From Rhipidocladum racemiflorum (taxonomy: Eukaryota; Streptophyta; Magnoliopsida; Poales; Poaceae): 64,000 nt of DNA. The translations under genes were made by a program, and so were the position numbers. The notes under the pieces were generated by a model. It did no database searches. It had not been told where the DNA came from and saw nothing but the letters and a program-made list of their open reading frames with translations. Location of the stretch: positions 18,273,558 through 18,337,557 of the forward strand of contig CM070576.1 of assembly GCA_036346355.1 (NCBI GenBank), given 5' to 3'. Below are positions 1-11,903 of the stretch, piece by piece; positions within the stretch are counted from its first letter, which is position 1, and each line of letters starts with the position of its first letter.

Positions 1-54
1 AATTCGGGAGATACTAGGAGTCTCTGCGCCTTCGACGACGTTGATGACGATGAC

Positions 55-1577
55 ATGTACTACGCCGGCGACGGCGTGCTCGATGTGACCGATCCTGCCG
101 GTCACACTGAGTCTGGGAGCTTTTCCCCGGACCCTGGAATGCGAGGACAGGTCCTTCGTTCCCCAGGCATTGCCCTCAGTGATGACAAGGATGATTACGA
201 CGGACTCTACGATGGCCTGGATATACCAGACGATCTCGAGTTCGACCGAGAGATAGCATCCCAAGGGGATACGATGATGTCCCCGTCGCACTCGTCCCGC
301 TCTCGCCATGTCAACATGGCTGGGGGTCGTGACGAGCCAGAGGTGCGATCCTCGGAGGCCGCTAAGCGCGACCACTATGAAGCGGCCAGACTCCACCTAG
401 AAGCATCCTTGGGAAAGACCCTTGCGAGCATATGCCGCCAAGCAAGAGAGAGGCGGGTGTCCAGGGAAAGAAACTCTCACGAGTGCCGGACCCCCGATCA
501 CGTCCCAGAACACCGTCGAAGCTAGCCGCCACCTATTCGCCAGAACCGAGAGCGTCTGCAGGCCTTGGCGGCGGTCGTGCGCGACCTTCGCAGCTTCCCC
601 GATCAAGTGGACCTGGAGGCCGTGGGGATGGTTGTGGCCGAGGATCTAGAGAGGCTTGCCGCCGAGCTAAAAGTCCCAGATCCTCCTCGCGACCGGGGTG
701 CCCGGAGTGTTTCCCGGGACCGTCGGGGACATACGCCCGTCCACTCGCACAGGGATGAATCTCGGAGCCATGCTCGAAGGTTGCCCCAGGCTGCTCACCC
801 GGTCCGCGAGAAGTCTCGGAATAGCTCCCGAGCCACTTCGGATTACGAGCGGTCCGAACGCTCCACAACCGAACGGTCGTCGGCATGCCCTCCGCGCGAA
901 GTCTTCTCTCGGCTTGGCCCGCGCGCGGGGCGTTGGGCGGGAGACACACATAGAGACCATCACGGTCGAGGGTTTCATCGTGAAACCCCGAGCTTTGGCT
1001 GTCAGGCTTTCACGAGTTCTCTCTGGAGTGTCGCATGGCCGAACAAGTTCAAACCCGGGCACATCGAGAGGTTCAACGGGACTCAGAACCCGGACGAATT
1101 TCTCTCGATATATATACCACCGCCATCCTGGCTGCCAGGGGCGATGAAGGGGTGATGGCGAATTATCTGCCAACGGTTTTGGACGGGGCTGCTCGTACAT
1201 GGCTCTTCAACCAAAAAGAGGGATCTATACGATCTTGGGGGCAGCTCAGCACCGCACTCCGAGCAAATTTCCAGAGCTGTTACATTCGCCCGGGAAAGGA
1301 GCGCGACCTTGAGCGCTTGATTCAGACGGAAGGGGAAACCCTGCGACAGTTCGTCCAGAGGTTTATCCAAGTCCGGAACTCGATCCCGAACATATCGGAC
1401 GAGGGCATCGTCCGAGCTTTCAAGTTTGGGGTATGAGACGTACGCTTCACACAGGATCTGGAGATCCATTCGGACCTGACGGCAAACGAGCTCTTCCGGA
1501 TGGCCGACCGGTATGCCAACGCAGATGAAGCCGTCCAGTGGAAGAAAATGCTGGACGAAGGAAAGCTGCCACCTTAG
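55..1577 (+). pseudogene. gag: E1 gag (capsid part), degenerate
   Basis: Would form the capsid of virus-like particles. The N-terminal part is acidic, then Arg/Ser-rich. The capsid core (about 1000-1440) has the gypsy gag pattern WPNKFKPGHIERFNG, then NPDEFLSIY, then a helix-rich stretch with TWLFN and FVQRF. The frame is broken three ways: in-frame stops at 523-525 (TAG), 1434-1436 (TGA) and 1575-1577 (TAG), and a +2 shift near 1108-1116 in a TATATATA run, after which the frame beginning with TTAILAARG carries the capsid. The true start may lie left of 55. Calling it gag is safe; which residues are original is inference. Confidence 0.75.
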
Positions 1578-1619
1578 CCCGGACTAGAAACCTCCGCCAG
1601 CAAAAAGGGCTCGAACTCT

Positions 1620-2579
1620 GTGGACAAGAAGATCAAGAAGAAGAAGAAAAAGCAGCCTTCGCTGGGCATGGTTGCCGCGGTGGAACATCAACAGCCCCGA
1701 GCATCCCAGCCGCAGCGTCGGGGGTTTAACGCTCAGGGAAGAGGACAGCTACACCGGCCCCGCGATCGTGGCGACCAAGTAGATCAACGGGGTGGCCTGT
1801 ACTGTCCGCTTTATCAGGCGCACGGGCATGACCTACGGAATTGCCGAACGTGGACATACCGCCTGGAGCAGTTTTACAACGGCAGGGGTCCCATGCCATC
1901 ACTCCCAGAACAAGGCGAGAATGGCAAGGGCAAACAGCCCATCGAAGAAAACGAGGATGACATGGAGTATCAAGAACCCCAGAAGCACATTGCAGTTATC
2001 TTCGGGGGCTCCTCCGCCTACAAATCCTGCCGGGATTTAAAGGACACTGCGAGGGAGGTACACCATGTTGCCCAAGGTAAGCCTCCCGTGCAGCAGCTCA
2101 GGTGGTCCGAGCTATCCCTCACTTTCTCCAAGGACGACTGTCCCCTTGGAATGACCAAACCACAGAAGCTTCCGATGGTCGTAAGCCCCACCATCAGTAA
2201 CACTGTTGTTGGCCGAGTCCTTATAGACTCCGGAAGCTCACTGGACCTAATCTCGGCTAAGGTCTTGGACGAGATGCAGATCCCTCGCTCCAAGATCAAA
2301 AGCATAGCAGTACCCTTCTTCGGGATAGTCCCGGGCACTTCGATCAAGCCTTTGGGCCAGGTCGTTCTGCCCGTGACCTTCGGCGGCCCGAGTAACTTCC
2401 GAACGGAGCTAATCACCTTCGAGGTGGTAGACTTCGAATCGGCCTACAATGCCATTCTCGGCAGACTGGCTCTGGCCAAGTTCATGGCCGCCTCGCACCA
2501 TGCGTATCAATGCCTGAAGGTTCCCGGGCCAAACGGGGTCATAACCATAAAGGGGAACCACAAGTCCGCGTTGAATTGA
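1620..2579 (+). pseudogene. E1 nucleocapsid knuckle and aspartic protease
   Basis: This frame continues the end of gag and holds the retropepsin domain. A lysine-rich stretch (positions 1-10 of the reading frame) precedes a CCHC-like knuckle near 1795-1845, in which the expected first His is Tyr (CPLYQAHGHDLRNC). The protease active site is IDSGSS near 2224-2240, followed by a typical beta-rich retropepsin body ending around ILGRLALAKF (2455-2484). The frame ends at TGA 2577-2579. The same frame reopens at once and reaches the RT domain after a second stop (TAG 2754-2756), so PR and RT belonged to one polyprotein. Confidence 0.8.
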
Positions 2580-2756
2580 GACGAAAGGGCGTTGGATATG
2601 GTCGGCCAGTTACCCACTCGCGGCCCCGACCAAGAGCCGAAGCACTCCCGGCCTAAAGTTGCCCTCCAACCCGGAGGAGAGACCAAGGCCGTTCCGCTCA
2701 ACAAGTCGGAACCCGCCAAGGTCGTGCATTTGGGATCTTCCTTAGATCCCAAATAG

Positions 2757-4796
2757 GAACTCGAGCTCATCACCTTCCTCCGAGCAAACTCGGATGCGTT
2801 CGCCTGGGAACCATCCGACATGCCCGGGGTCCCTAGGGAGGTGATCGAGCACAGGCTAGCGGTTCAGCCTGAGAAAAAACCAGTGCGACAAAAACTTAGA
2901 CGGTTTTCCCCGGAAAAACAAGCGATCATCCGGGAGGAGCTCGACAAGCTCCTCAAGGCTGGCTTCATTAGAGAGGTCGAGCACTCTGAATGGCTAGCTA
3001 ATCCGGTCATAGTCAAGAAGAAAGGAGGCAAGTGGCGCATGTGCGTCGATCACATGGGCTTGAACGCAGCATGCCCAAAGGACAACTACCCGCTGCCTCA
3101 CATAGACCAATTGGTCGATGCAACGGCGGAATCGCAGGTCATGAGCTTCCTGGATGCTTATTCAGGGTATCATCAAATCAGCTTATCGCTCGAAGATGAA
3201 GAGAAGACCTCCTTCATCACCCCATTCGGTACTTTCTGCTATACGACCATGTTTTTTGGTCTAAGAAACGCAGGAGCGACCTTCCAGCGCCTCATGCAGA
3301 AAACCTTTACAGGCCAAGTAGGTCGAAACTTGGAAGTCTATGTTGACGACATAGTGGTCAAAAGCAAGCTCGCTTCGGATCATATCGCTGATTTAGAGGA
3401 AACATTTTGTAACCTCAATAAGCATCGAATAAAGCTAAATCCAGAGAAATGTGTATTCGGTGTAAACGCCGGTAAGGTGCTCGGCTACATGGTCGGCCCA
3501 CAAGGCGTCGGGGCAAACCCAGAGAAAATCGAAGCCATTGAGAATATGAGACCGCCCACATGTGTGAAGGAAGTACAAGCTCTGACTGGACGAATGGCCG
3601 CCTTAAGTCGCTTCATTTCCCGGTTGGGTGAGCGAGGGTTGCCTTTCTTTAAAGCCCTTCGCAAGCACGATGGTTTTTCATGGACGGAAGAAGCGAACCA
3701 TTCCTTTGAGGAACTTAAGCAATATCTCTCCAAACCGCCCATCCTAGTTACACCCAGGACAGGGGAAGAATTGCTGCTATACCTGGCGGCAACCCCGCAG
3801 GCGGTGAGTGTAGTATTAACGGCGGAGAGAGATGGTATCCAACGACCTATTTATTATGTCAGCGAAGTACTTCACGGACCGAAGGAGCGTTACCCTGAGG
3901 TCCAGAAACATTTATACTCATTGCTGATGGCTTCCAGGAAGCTGCGCCACTACTTTCAGGCGCACAAGATTGTGATACCAACCAATTTCGCACTCAGAGA
4001 AATCCTGAAAAACCAGGACGCCAGTGGTCGTATAGCTAAGTGGGCCATGGAGCTCGCTGAATTCGAGGTAATATTTTCGGCTCGCACGGCGATCAAATCA
4101 CAAGTTCTGGCTGACTTCGTGGCAGAGTGGATGGCTCTAGCACCGCCAGCCAGCGAAACCACCGGATCAAGGGAGAACCACTGGACTATGTATTTCGATG
4201 GATCCCGGGCGTACGAGCGCTCGGGGGTTGGCGTCGTTTTGGTCTCCCCAGATGGAGAACAACTTCAGTACGCCATCCAACTGCATTTCGCCGTGACCAA
4301 CAACGCGGCGGAATATGAAGGCCTCTTGGCCGGACTTCGAGCATGTAAATCGTTAGGGGTCCAACGGCTCACTGTGATGGGCGATTCACAGTTGGTCATG
4401 AACCAGGTCAACAAGGAGTATCAGTGTTTCGATACCTCAATGGCTCTTTACCTAGTCGAAGTAAGGAAGATGGAGAAATACTTCAGGAATTTCGAAGTAC
4501 TCTACATCCCCAGGAAGGACAATTCCCTGGCCAACCAATTGTCCAAGGTCGGTTCCTCTCAAATTACCGCCCCGGTGGGGGTGCTTATCGAGCACCTATA
4601 CAAGCCCTCCATTCCCTCTGAAGAGGAGGCATCAGAGGCCGACGGTAGGGTCTCCTTCCTCGAGCAAAGTGCAAGTTGGATGACACCATTCGTCCAATAT
4701 CTTGCGCATGGGACATTGCCCGAGGAAGAAGCCGAGCGTTCCCGGCTAACAAGGCGATCTTCTCAGTACAAACTGATCGAAGGCGACCTATACTGA
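2757..4796 (+). pseudogene. pol: E1 reverse transcriptase and two RNase H-like domains
   Basis: Copies element RNA into DNA inside the particle. Counting from ATG 2820 the frame is 658 residues. RT spans about residues 30-230 with the catalytic YVDD at 174-177 and the FLDAYSGYHQI motif at 109-119; the usual MPFGL is changed to MFFGL. A first RNase H-like domain follows at about 295-395. A second RNase H lies at about 455-590 with YFDGS (458-462), AEYEG (Glu 500) and GDS (521-523) supplying the acidic residues. Two RNase H regions in this order are a Tat-clade trait. The frame is open from TAG 2754-2756 to TGA 4794-4796, where the sister copy E6 has Arg, so the stop is secondary. Confidence 0.88.
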
Positions 4797-5914
4797 AAAG
4801 GTGCATTAGGAATCCTCTCCAAATGCATCTCTCAAGAGGGAGGCCAATACCTTCTTCGTGACATCCATGAAGGAATGTGCGGAGCTCACTCGTCGTTCAG
4901 AACACTTGTAAGCAAGGCCTTCCGATTGGGTTACTATTGGCCTACGGCCTTGCGGATGCACGGTCGATCGTAACGACCTGTCGAGCATGCCAGTTTCATG
5001 CTCGCAAAGTCCGTCAACCAGCGTACGCCCTGCAAACCATACCACTCTCGTGGCCGTTCTCGACCTGGGGACTCGATGTCCTCGGACCTTTCCCCCGGGG
5101 TCGGAAAGGCTGCAAATACTTGCTCGTGGCCATCGACACTTTCACCAAGTGGATAGAGGCCGAGCCCGTGTCAACCATCTCAGCCCAGGCGGCCAAGAGG
5201 TTCCTCCGAAGCAATGTGATAACCCAGTTTGGGATACCCAACCGTCTCATCACAGACAATGGAACCCAATTCACCAGTGAGTTGTTCCAAAGTTATTGCG
5301 AGGAGGCTGGGACCAAGGTCTGTCTCGCCTCTGTGGCACATCCGCAGAGCAACAGAGCGGCCGAACGAGCGAACGGGCAACTAGTTCAGGGCATTAAAAA
5401 GAGGGTCTTCAAGGGCCTCAACCAGCACAGGCAGCAGTGGGTAGACGAGCTACCCGCTGTTCTTTGGTCGGTTCGCACCACGACAAGTCGGGCTACAGGC
5501 GAAACCCCCTTCCAACTTGTCTATGGCGCAGAAGCCATTCTGCCTGCGGAAATTGTGCTGGGTTCCCCAATGGTGCAGCTGGTCGATTCCATCGATCAGG
5601 AGATCGAGCGCCTTGTCGACCTAGACCTCGTTGAGGCAACACGACACCGGGCGTTGCTCCGGTCCGCGGTTTACCTACAGGCTCTCCGTAGGCACGCGGC
5701 CAAGTCAGTTCGACCAAGGGCCCTGCAAGTTGGCGACATGGTCTTACGAAGAGTTCAGGACCTATCAAAAGCTAACAAACTGACCCCGAGATGGGAGGGC
5801 CCCTACACGGTCGTATCCGCAACACGCCCGGGAGCTGTTCGCCTCGCGATGGAAGACGGTCGGGAGCTCGCCAGCACCTGGAACATTGATCAACTGCGTA
5901 AATTCTATGTTTAG
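4797..5914 (+). pseudogene. E1 integrase
   Basis: Inserts the cDNA into the genome. The N-terminal zinc module reads IHEGMCGAH, then CRACQFH, across 4860-5005. A 1-base deletion near 4955, seen against E6 (GCCTTGCGG here, GCCTTAGCCG there), splits it from the rest. The catalytic core has WGLDVLGPF, VAIDTFTKWIEAEP, LITDNGTQF and AAERANGQ, giving the D, D and E residues. The C-terminal part has WEGPYTVV and ends RKFYV at TAG 5912-5914. No chromodomain was seen. Apart from the early frameshift and the upstream TGA this domain is open, so decay is moderate. Confidence 0.88.
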
Positions 5915-6619
5915 GCATGTTTCTCTATTTTGCACCCGTTGCGCTTCCGTTTAGCTCGTTTCTCTCTTTATCGTTTTCCTCGTTCTTTCTGAGAGCTTCG
6001 TGGACCGCCAGTACGGCAAACGAGCTTGGTCGACAATACGTATGTACCGTCCCACCGAGCACCGGTTGGCCATTCGCCCGATCACCTTTCGCAGTAGGAC
6101 TTCACTGCATGAACGATTGGGCACGGACATCCTCTAAGCCCGGCACGATTTCGGTCCCTGCTCGAGTTTGGTAACTCCACGTATTGTCGGTATAAGCCCG
6201 CTTGTACTACGCACGTATCATTGCTCGCACGCACACCTCCCTCGACTCGAGCCCCAACTATGACCTTTTTTGACGCGTTATATTCTCTTTTTCCTCTCCT
6301 ATGGACAAACCCGTGCCCGCAACTTTAGGGGCGCGGCCTTTGTCCATAGTGGGGGCTCCGTGCAATAAGGGCGAAAGTAACGTTTTGCTCTTAGACAGAT
6401 TTTAAAATTCCTTGCTCGCAGAACCTTCCCTCCACGAGGGCGAACAAGAGCAAGAACTTCGAACAAGAGCAAGAATGGAAAAAGGAAGGGAAGCTTCGAA
6501 CAAGAGCAAGAATGGAAAAAGGAAGGCAAGCCTCTAATCTTCCATTATCTTGTTTAACAGACAAAAGTTTCTTACAGGTCTACACAAGCAAAAGAAAGGA
6601 AAAAAGGGGTGTCTAAGGC
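5915..6619 (+). other. E1 noncoding spacer between integrase and antisense gene, with a 38-bp repeat
   Basis: No convincing coding region. It carries pyrimidine-rich sequence directly after integrase (5930-5990) and a direct repeat near 6457-6532, two copies of a purine-rich unit beginning CTTCGAACAAGAGCAAGAA. The 3' end of the minus-strand gene lies just to the right (stop 6620-6622), so this spacer holds the 3' UTRs of two converging transcripts. Confidence 0.5.
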
Positions 6620-9036
6620 CTAATTCCTAAGGCCGGCCTGGAGGGCAGCAAGCTCCTCCTTCAGGGAATCGACCTCGGCCTCGAGGTCCAAGACCTTCCG
6701 CTGAGCCGCGCGACCTTCGGCCGCGCTTTCCCGAAGACGCTGTGCCTCCTTCAGCTGGGCCTCCGCGTGCTCCCGAGCTCCTTGGACCTCACGGCGCAGG
6801 TCGGTAACCTCCTACTGCAGCTTCCCTAGCTCCTCCTCGAGTTCGGCGCACCTTCGCGCGAAGGTACTCTTTGCCGTTTCGCTCTGAAGGAGTTGGTCCC
6901 GAAGCTCGGCTACGAGGTTCCTTGCCGACTCCAGCTCCTTCTGGTCGGAGGCACGCACCTCAGATACCCGATGCTCAAGATCGGCGATCTTGGCATCTTG
7001 CTCGGCGTGGTACCTCCAGTACTCTTCTGCAGAAACCGTGGAGGCGTCGATGTCCTCCATGGCCTTGGCAGCAAACTGCGAGCAAGGAAGAAGATGGGTT
7101 AAGAACACCTTAGAAAGTTTTTCAAACCAAAGAAAGGGGAGAAGCACTCACCAGAAGAGCACGGCTGACCAGCTTGTCCTGGAGCCGCTGACGGTCAGTC
7201 GCACCAGCTCGGAAAAAAGGATTGACCCACGCGAGATCATCCTGGTCCCGAGCTGGCGTGTCGAGCTCATGCCCCTCCTGGGCACCCGGCGCACCCAAGG
7301 GGGCAGCGGCCGGAGGCAGTTGGTCGGAAGCAACCAACTCCTGGTTGTCTCGGGGTTGATCTTCCTCGACGGCAAGCGGCTCATGGCCGCCTTCCCCCTG
7401 CTCGGCCGCTGCGCTCGGGGGCTGGACGCCAACCGCGAGCATCCCCGCCCCTTGGTCCACGGCCAGAGGCAGCTGGTCGACGACGACCACCTCCTCCCCT
7501 TGGTCCGCGACCGGAGGCAGCTGGTCGGCAACGACCAACACCAACTCTCCTTGATCCGCGGCCGGAGGTAGCTGGTCGGTACTGATCAACTCTGGCCCTT
7601 CGTCCCGGGCCGGGAACAGCTGGTCGAGGACGATCGACTCCTGGCCCTCGGAGCCCGTCGTCTCGGCCTCGCCCGCGCTTGGCACCGTGCTCGTCCCTTC
7701 GCAAGGGACCAAGGCCATGGCCCCTTGGTCCTCGGCCCCTTGCGGGTCTTGCTCCTCTGTGGAAGGACGGAGCTCGTTCTCTTCCGGAAGCATGATCGGC
7801 GCCGGCTCCACCTCATCCTCGGCCATCACTTGATCAAGGATGCGATCAAGCTCGGCGTCAACTACAGAGTCGAGAATCCACTCAGCCATTTGATGAAAGT
7901 CCAAGGACAGCATCCGAGCTATCACGCCCACACCAAGCGGAGTGGGGTTAGCCCGGAAAAACCACAACAAAGACAAAGAAACTTAGCAAAGAAACCACAC
8001 GAGGCTTACCTTCCGCCCGGCGAGCAGCGTCCTCTTCCTCGGCCTCCTCGCTTTGGGCCACGGGCGTCCTGCCCGCGGCGGTCTCGTAGGCCTCAGCGAC
8101 GGCAACGACGCGCTCTGCTGCGGTGTCACTAGCTCGTGCCATCGCCGGGTCGACATCGTCCATGTCGACCCCTTCCAGCGCCGAGGTTGATCGGGAAGAC
8201 GACCTCCTACTCCTTCTAACCAGAGCGAAGGCGTCTTCCTCCTCTTCCTCCTCCTCAGGATCCTCGGCCACCTGAGCAAGTCAGTCTTGGAGGGCCTTGA
8301 TTTGCCTCTCCAGCTGCTCCTTGCTCGTGGTGGACCTGGCCGCCTCCTCGGCCTTCTTCGCCTGCTCGGCAAGCTGTTGCAGTCGGCCCATCAGCTCCGG
8401 CTTCTTCCGCTTGAAATCAGCAAACCAGGTTCGAAGCTCTCTTACCTCCCTCCGGTCGGCGTACTCAAGATGCTGCGTGGAGGGAGCCCTGGCCGAAGCC
8501 CGGCGCTTCGAGCGCTTGGCACGAGGAGGCGAGGCAGATGGTCGGCGGCTCCGACCCGCCGTTCTCTTGCGGGCACCCCTGGCTGGGGTGCCGCCTTGCG
8601 GCAGCGGCTCTGCGCTCGACACGGCGAGCTCGAGGGCGACCTTCTCCTACGAACAGAAACAGGGTAACATAAGCTCGGGAAGCACGCCCTCGGGCAGGAA
8701 GCAAGCAGAAGTACTTACCGCGTCGCTGCGGTCGAAAACATTCTTGGGGATCTGACGATTGGGGTTCAGCTCCTTCTCCTTCAGGGCAACGAACATCTCG
8801 GTGACCCTTTCATCGACCCAGTCCGTCCTCGGGGCTGCAACACGACCAAGGGTTTAAAGAAAGAATAGGGCCAATCACCGGAAAGCAACAATGCTCGAAA
8901 GGGCGATCAAAGAGCATACCTGCGTTGTCCTCACGGGTGATGTCATTCCACCCGGTCACCTCGAAGAATGGGTGCTCGCGCCGCCGCAGGGGGGACAACC
9001 GGTTGAAGGAGAAATCCCGGGCGATGTCCCGACCAG
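6620..9036 (-). pseudogene. E1 antisense spliced gene (coiled-coil protein), 5' truncated
   Basis: Function unknown. Five exons fit GT-AG rules with phases preserved: 8920-9036, 8719-8834, 8010-8646, 7152-7918 and 6620-7075. The introns are 85, 72, 91 and 76 nt. The first exon starts inside a conserved region (FNRLSPLRRREHPFFEV) and its upstream part is lost at 9036. Then come a basic Ser/Arg region, an acidic stretch with seven consecutive Glu, a Pro/Gln repeat region (7430-7632) and a C-terminal coiled coil rich in Glu/Leu. Two in-frame stops interrupt it (8281-8283 and 6812-6814). E2 carries a comparable gene in the same place and orientation. Such introns survive only if the antisense strand is transcribed separately, because they are not spliced from sense genomic RNA. 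Confidence 0.65.
7430..7632 (-). repeat. Tandem coding repeat DQLPPxADQG in the E1 antisense gene
   Basis: Four to five consecutive copies of a 16-20 residue unit built around DQLPPxADQG, with a variable hydrophobic linker such as ELVLVV or EEVVVV. Copies differ by a few residues, so the array expanded in-frame and then diverged. One more isolated DQLPPAA copy lies further downstream in the protein. Confidence 0.7.
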
Positions 9037-11279
9037 TGAAAACCTAATCTACCATTGACCTAGACTTCGTTCGTGGACTTGGTTGATAGACCATTGGCCA
9101 TGTGCCATAACCTTGGGCCCGATCTAGTCTATCAGTCTTCTTCTCTTTTGTTTGACTGTGTCCGTTCGGTCAACAAAAGTCAACTTCGAGAATCAGTTTA
9201 GTTCATTGTGAACTAACATATCCTTATGGACCCGATCTGTAGATCGAGAGCCCATATGTCATCATTTGTCCAATCAAGACAATAACTTCAGAAGAAATAT
9301 TCTTCGGAATAATATTCTTTCTTGCCCAGTTATTAATCTTTCCCTTTTCGGTGTTTTTCCGAAAGCTCGTTCTCTTTTGTCTAACCTTCGATCTAATCCA
9401 ATCAAGTTCCTAAATTCATCCAAGCCGTTGTGCCAATGCTGTTCGTTCTTAATTTGGAGTTTATTTGAATTGTCTTTTGAGTTTTGTTGTATTTGTGTTT
9501 CTTTATCGTTAGACGCGTCGTCCGGAAATCGTTCTACGGGCTGAAGATCAAGGAAGTGAAGATCGAAGGTCGAGGATCAAGAATCAAGGATAAAGAGTAA
9601 AGATCAGTAAAAGTTGCAAGGGCCAGACAAGTTGTGCTTTGACCATGTTCATCCCATTTTTGAAAATTATGTTGTTTCAAATTATTGCATGCTAGTTTGA
9701 GTTAAACTGATTTCAATAATTTGGGATTAGATAATCAACCTACTTGTTATCGCCACTTTGCCTATAATGATTGTATGCCATGATTCATTTATAACCCTAG
9801 GTTTGTTGATTACTAGTTGGTAGCTAATAAATTGCCAACATGGGTTAGATAGAACGTATTAGTCTGCTTAGACCTGCAACGAGTGAGTGCCATCATTTTG
9901 GAATTACAAATGTCAATATTGATTAATGGAATATGCAATGTATTTTGAAATTGTGTGACGTGTTGCCGACACGATGAAGTTGACATGCGGAGGCCTTCGT
10001 GCTTCTTCAAGGAAGTTGAGTTGTTGTTGGCATGGTGTTGCGCAATAATCAACTGGGGTGATAAAATGATTTAGATTGGGGCAAGTGGCAAGATTTATGG
10101 TGGGCCAGTTTGGCGGTTGGGAATGTTTGAAACATGATATATGTATGAGTAATGGTGAGATGGTTTTATTTGAGAGTATTGATGTAAGTCTTGCCCTGGT
10201 CACTCTAAGGACTTAACCTTGCAAGCCTTTGAACTGAGTCAATCATCCAACCACATGTCTGTAATGGGATGGACCTAGTTGAGTAAGTTACTAATAACTT
10301 GCATGTGGTACCTCGGGGTGTCAACTGCATCTTTTGTGTAGCTTGAAGGGGGAGCGTGCAGTGGTCATGCATGGTACCCGTCCAACGGTATGTCGGTCCC
10401 ATACTTTGCCTTTGTTAAGGGAAGGGATGGTGTATGGCAAAAACCGGAGAGGTTCACTTGTGTAGTTGAAAGTTTCCGAAAGGCTTTGTTATGATCACTC
10501 ATTCGCATACTCTTGTATGGCGATTCACGGTTAACATGGTGAGTTGATTGTATCTTCTGGTTAAAGTGTATAACCTCTGTAGAGTGTAAAATCTATTCGA
10601 ATAGCCGTGTCCGCGGTACTGGACAATGCTCGAGGATTACAGTCAAGGGTTAGCTTTTCATAAAATTGATCTTGGGTTTGGAGGCAGTTTGCCTGTGGAA
10701 AAGTGATAATTGTTCAAGGATGTGGAATGGTTTACTTGTGGAATAATTGTGAAATCTATTAATGTCATTATTTGTTTTATTGCTTTACAATCTATTATGT
10801 TTATTTATGATTGTTGCTTTTCTGCAAAATAACCATTCAGCTTGTTACTTGGAATAAGCCATGCATATAGTTATTAGACTTGCATTCTGTGCATGACTTG
10901 CTGAGTGCTTTATGTACTCACCCCATGCAAACAAACAATCACCAGTGAGCAAAAGTCTACATCGTCGAAGAAGAAGAAGTTCCGTGAGAAGGCGATTATC
11001 TAGGAGTCGAACCGTGTCAGTTGCCTGTGGCGTATTGATGGGATTCACCGATGTTCTTCGTTCCGCTACTGCTTATTTAGAGTTGAAGCCGTCAAGGCCT
11101 CACAAATGTAAGGTTGACCTTAAGGTCGTTCAATAGTTTATATTCTATATTTGTGTTATTTCTCTTTTCCGCTGTGTATGATTGTGATATCATTTATGTT
11201 GAGACTGTGTGCACTAGCGTGATCCTGGACTAGTGCTGAATACACAGAGGGTCCGGATTTGCACATTCGGGTCCCGACA
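9037..11279 (+). repeat. 5' LTR of the LARD, first 1.9 kb missing
   Basis: Matches 21369-23613 almost base for base and ends CCCGACA, followed by a PBS. It starts at position 1913 of the full LTR. The TG at 9037-9038 is internal LTR sequence, not a true terminus, because the right LTR extends 1912 bases further left to TGTAACATCCC at 19457. The join at 9036/9037 is therefore a breakpoint. Confidence 0.8.
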
Positions 11280-11283
11280 GAGG

Positions 11284-11296
11284 TGGTATCAGAGCC
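11284..11296 (+). other. Primer binding site, initiator tRNA-Met type
   Basis: TGGTATCAGAGCC starts four bases after the LTR end at 11279. It is complementary to the 3' end of plant initiator tRNA-Met, the usual primer of many plant LTR elements. Strand and position fix the element's orientation as plus. Confidence 0.85.
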
Positions 11297-11903
11297 ATAC
11301 TGACTGTAGGTCTTGACCCTAGATAGATTGGCCATCTTTAGGAGCTCCAAAATTATTTTCTAAAGAGAAAATTTAACTTGAGAGAATAATACATTCTTGA
11401 CTTATCTTATTCTTCCATTCTTTCCTCTTTGCTGAAAGTTCTATCCCTCCCTTCGATTTAAAAGGAAATCTTACCTGAGTTGTTCCGAATAGTTAACGAT
11501 GTTTCACACTTAAGGAGAAAGTATTGGATGTCGCTGCGAACCCTAAAGATCGTGAAGTAAGGAATCATCGAGCTCGAAGAGAAGTGGATCGATGAAGTTC
11601 TCCCGAAGCTTGAAGAACCAGTGCATAGTAGTAAGTTGAGACTCATGTGTGAGAGTCGCGTCTCTTAAGATAGGAGTGTTACCCTTTTAGACGCTAGATT
11701 ATTGTGTGCTTAGAAATTTGGTTCTTCATTGATTGCTGAGTGTGCAGTATGCGTTGCATAGCTTTTAGGCTTGGATAAGCAACCATATCAAGTTCTTAAT
11801 AATGTTTGTATAAGTTTTTGGGTTAAACCTGCTCCCCTACACTAGGATTCTCGAACCTCATCTTTGCTTTTCCCTCTTAACTAAACCCTGGAGTAGTCAA
11901 AAG

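Larger units (their letters stand above)
1..9036 (+). mobile_element. Ty3/gypsy (Tat-type) LTR retrotransposon E1, partial
   Basis: Internal part of a gypsy element: gag, protease, RT with RNase H, and integrase on the plus strand in the order PR-RT-RH-INT, then an antisense gene on the minus strand. The window starts inside the leader or gag, so the 5' LTR is outside it. The right end stops inside the antisense gene at 9036, where LTR sequence of another element begins, so the 3' LTR is missing. A second RNase H-like domain after RT and an antisense gene after integrase are known features of the Tat clade, hence the assignment. Several stops and frameshifts show the copy cannot make Gag-Pol. 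Confidence 0.85.

Noticed and set aside
9037..9038. TG at 9037 as a true LTR start
   Set aside because: The right LTR continues 1912 bases further left to TGTAACATCCC after a polypurine tract, so this TG is internal.
11284..11296. tRNA gene
   Set aside because: Only the short primer binding site complement is present, with no cloverleaf; same at 48301.
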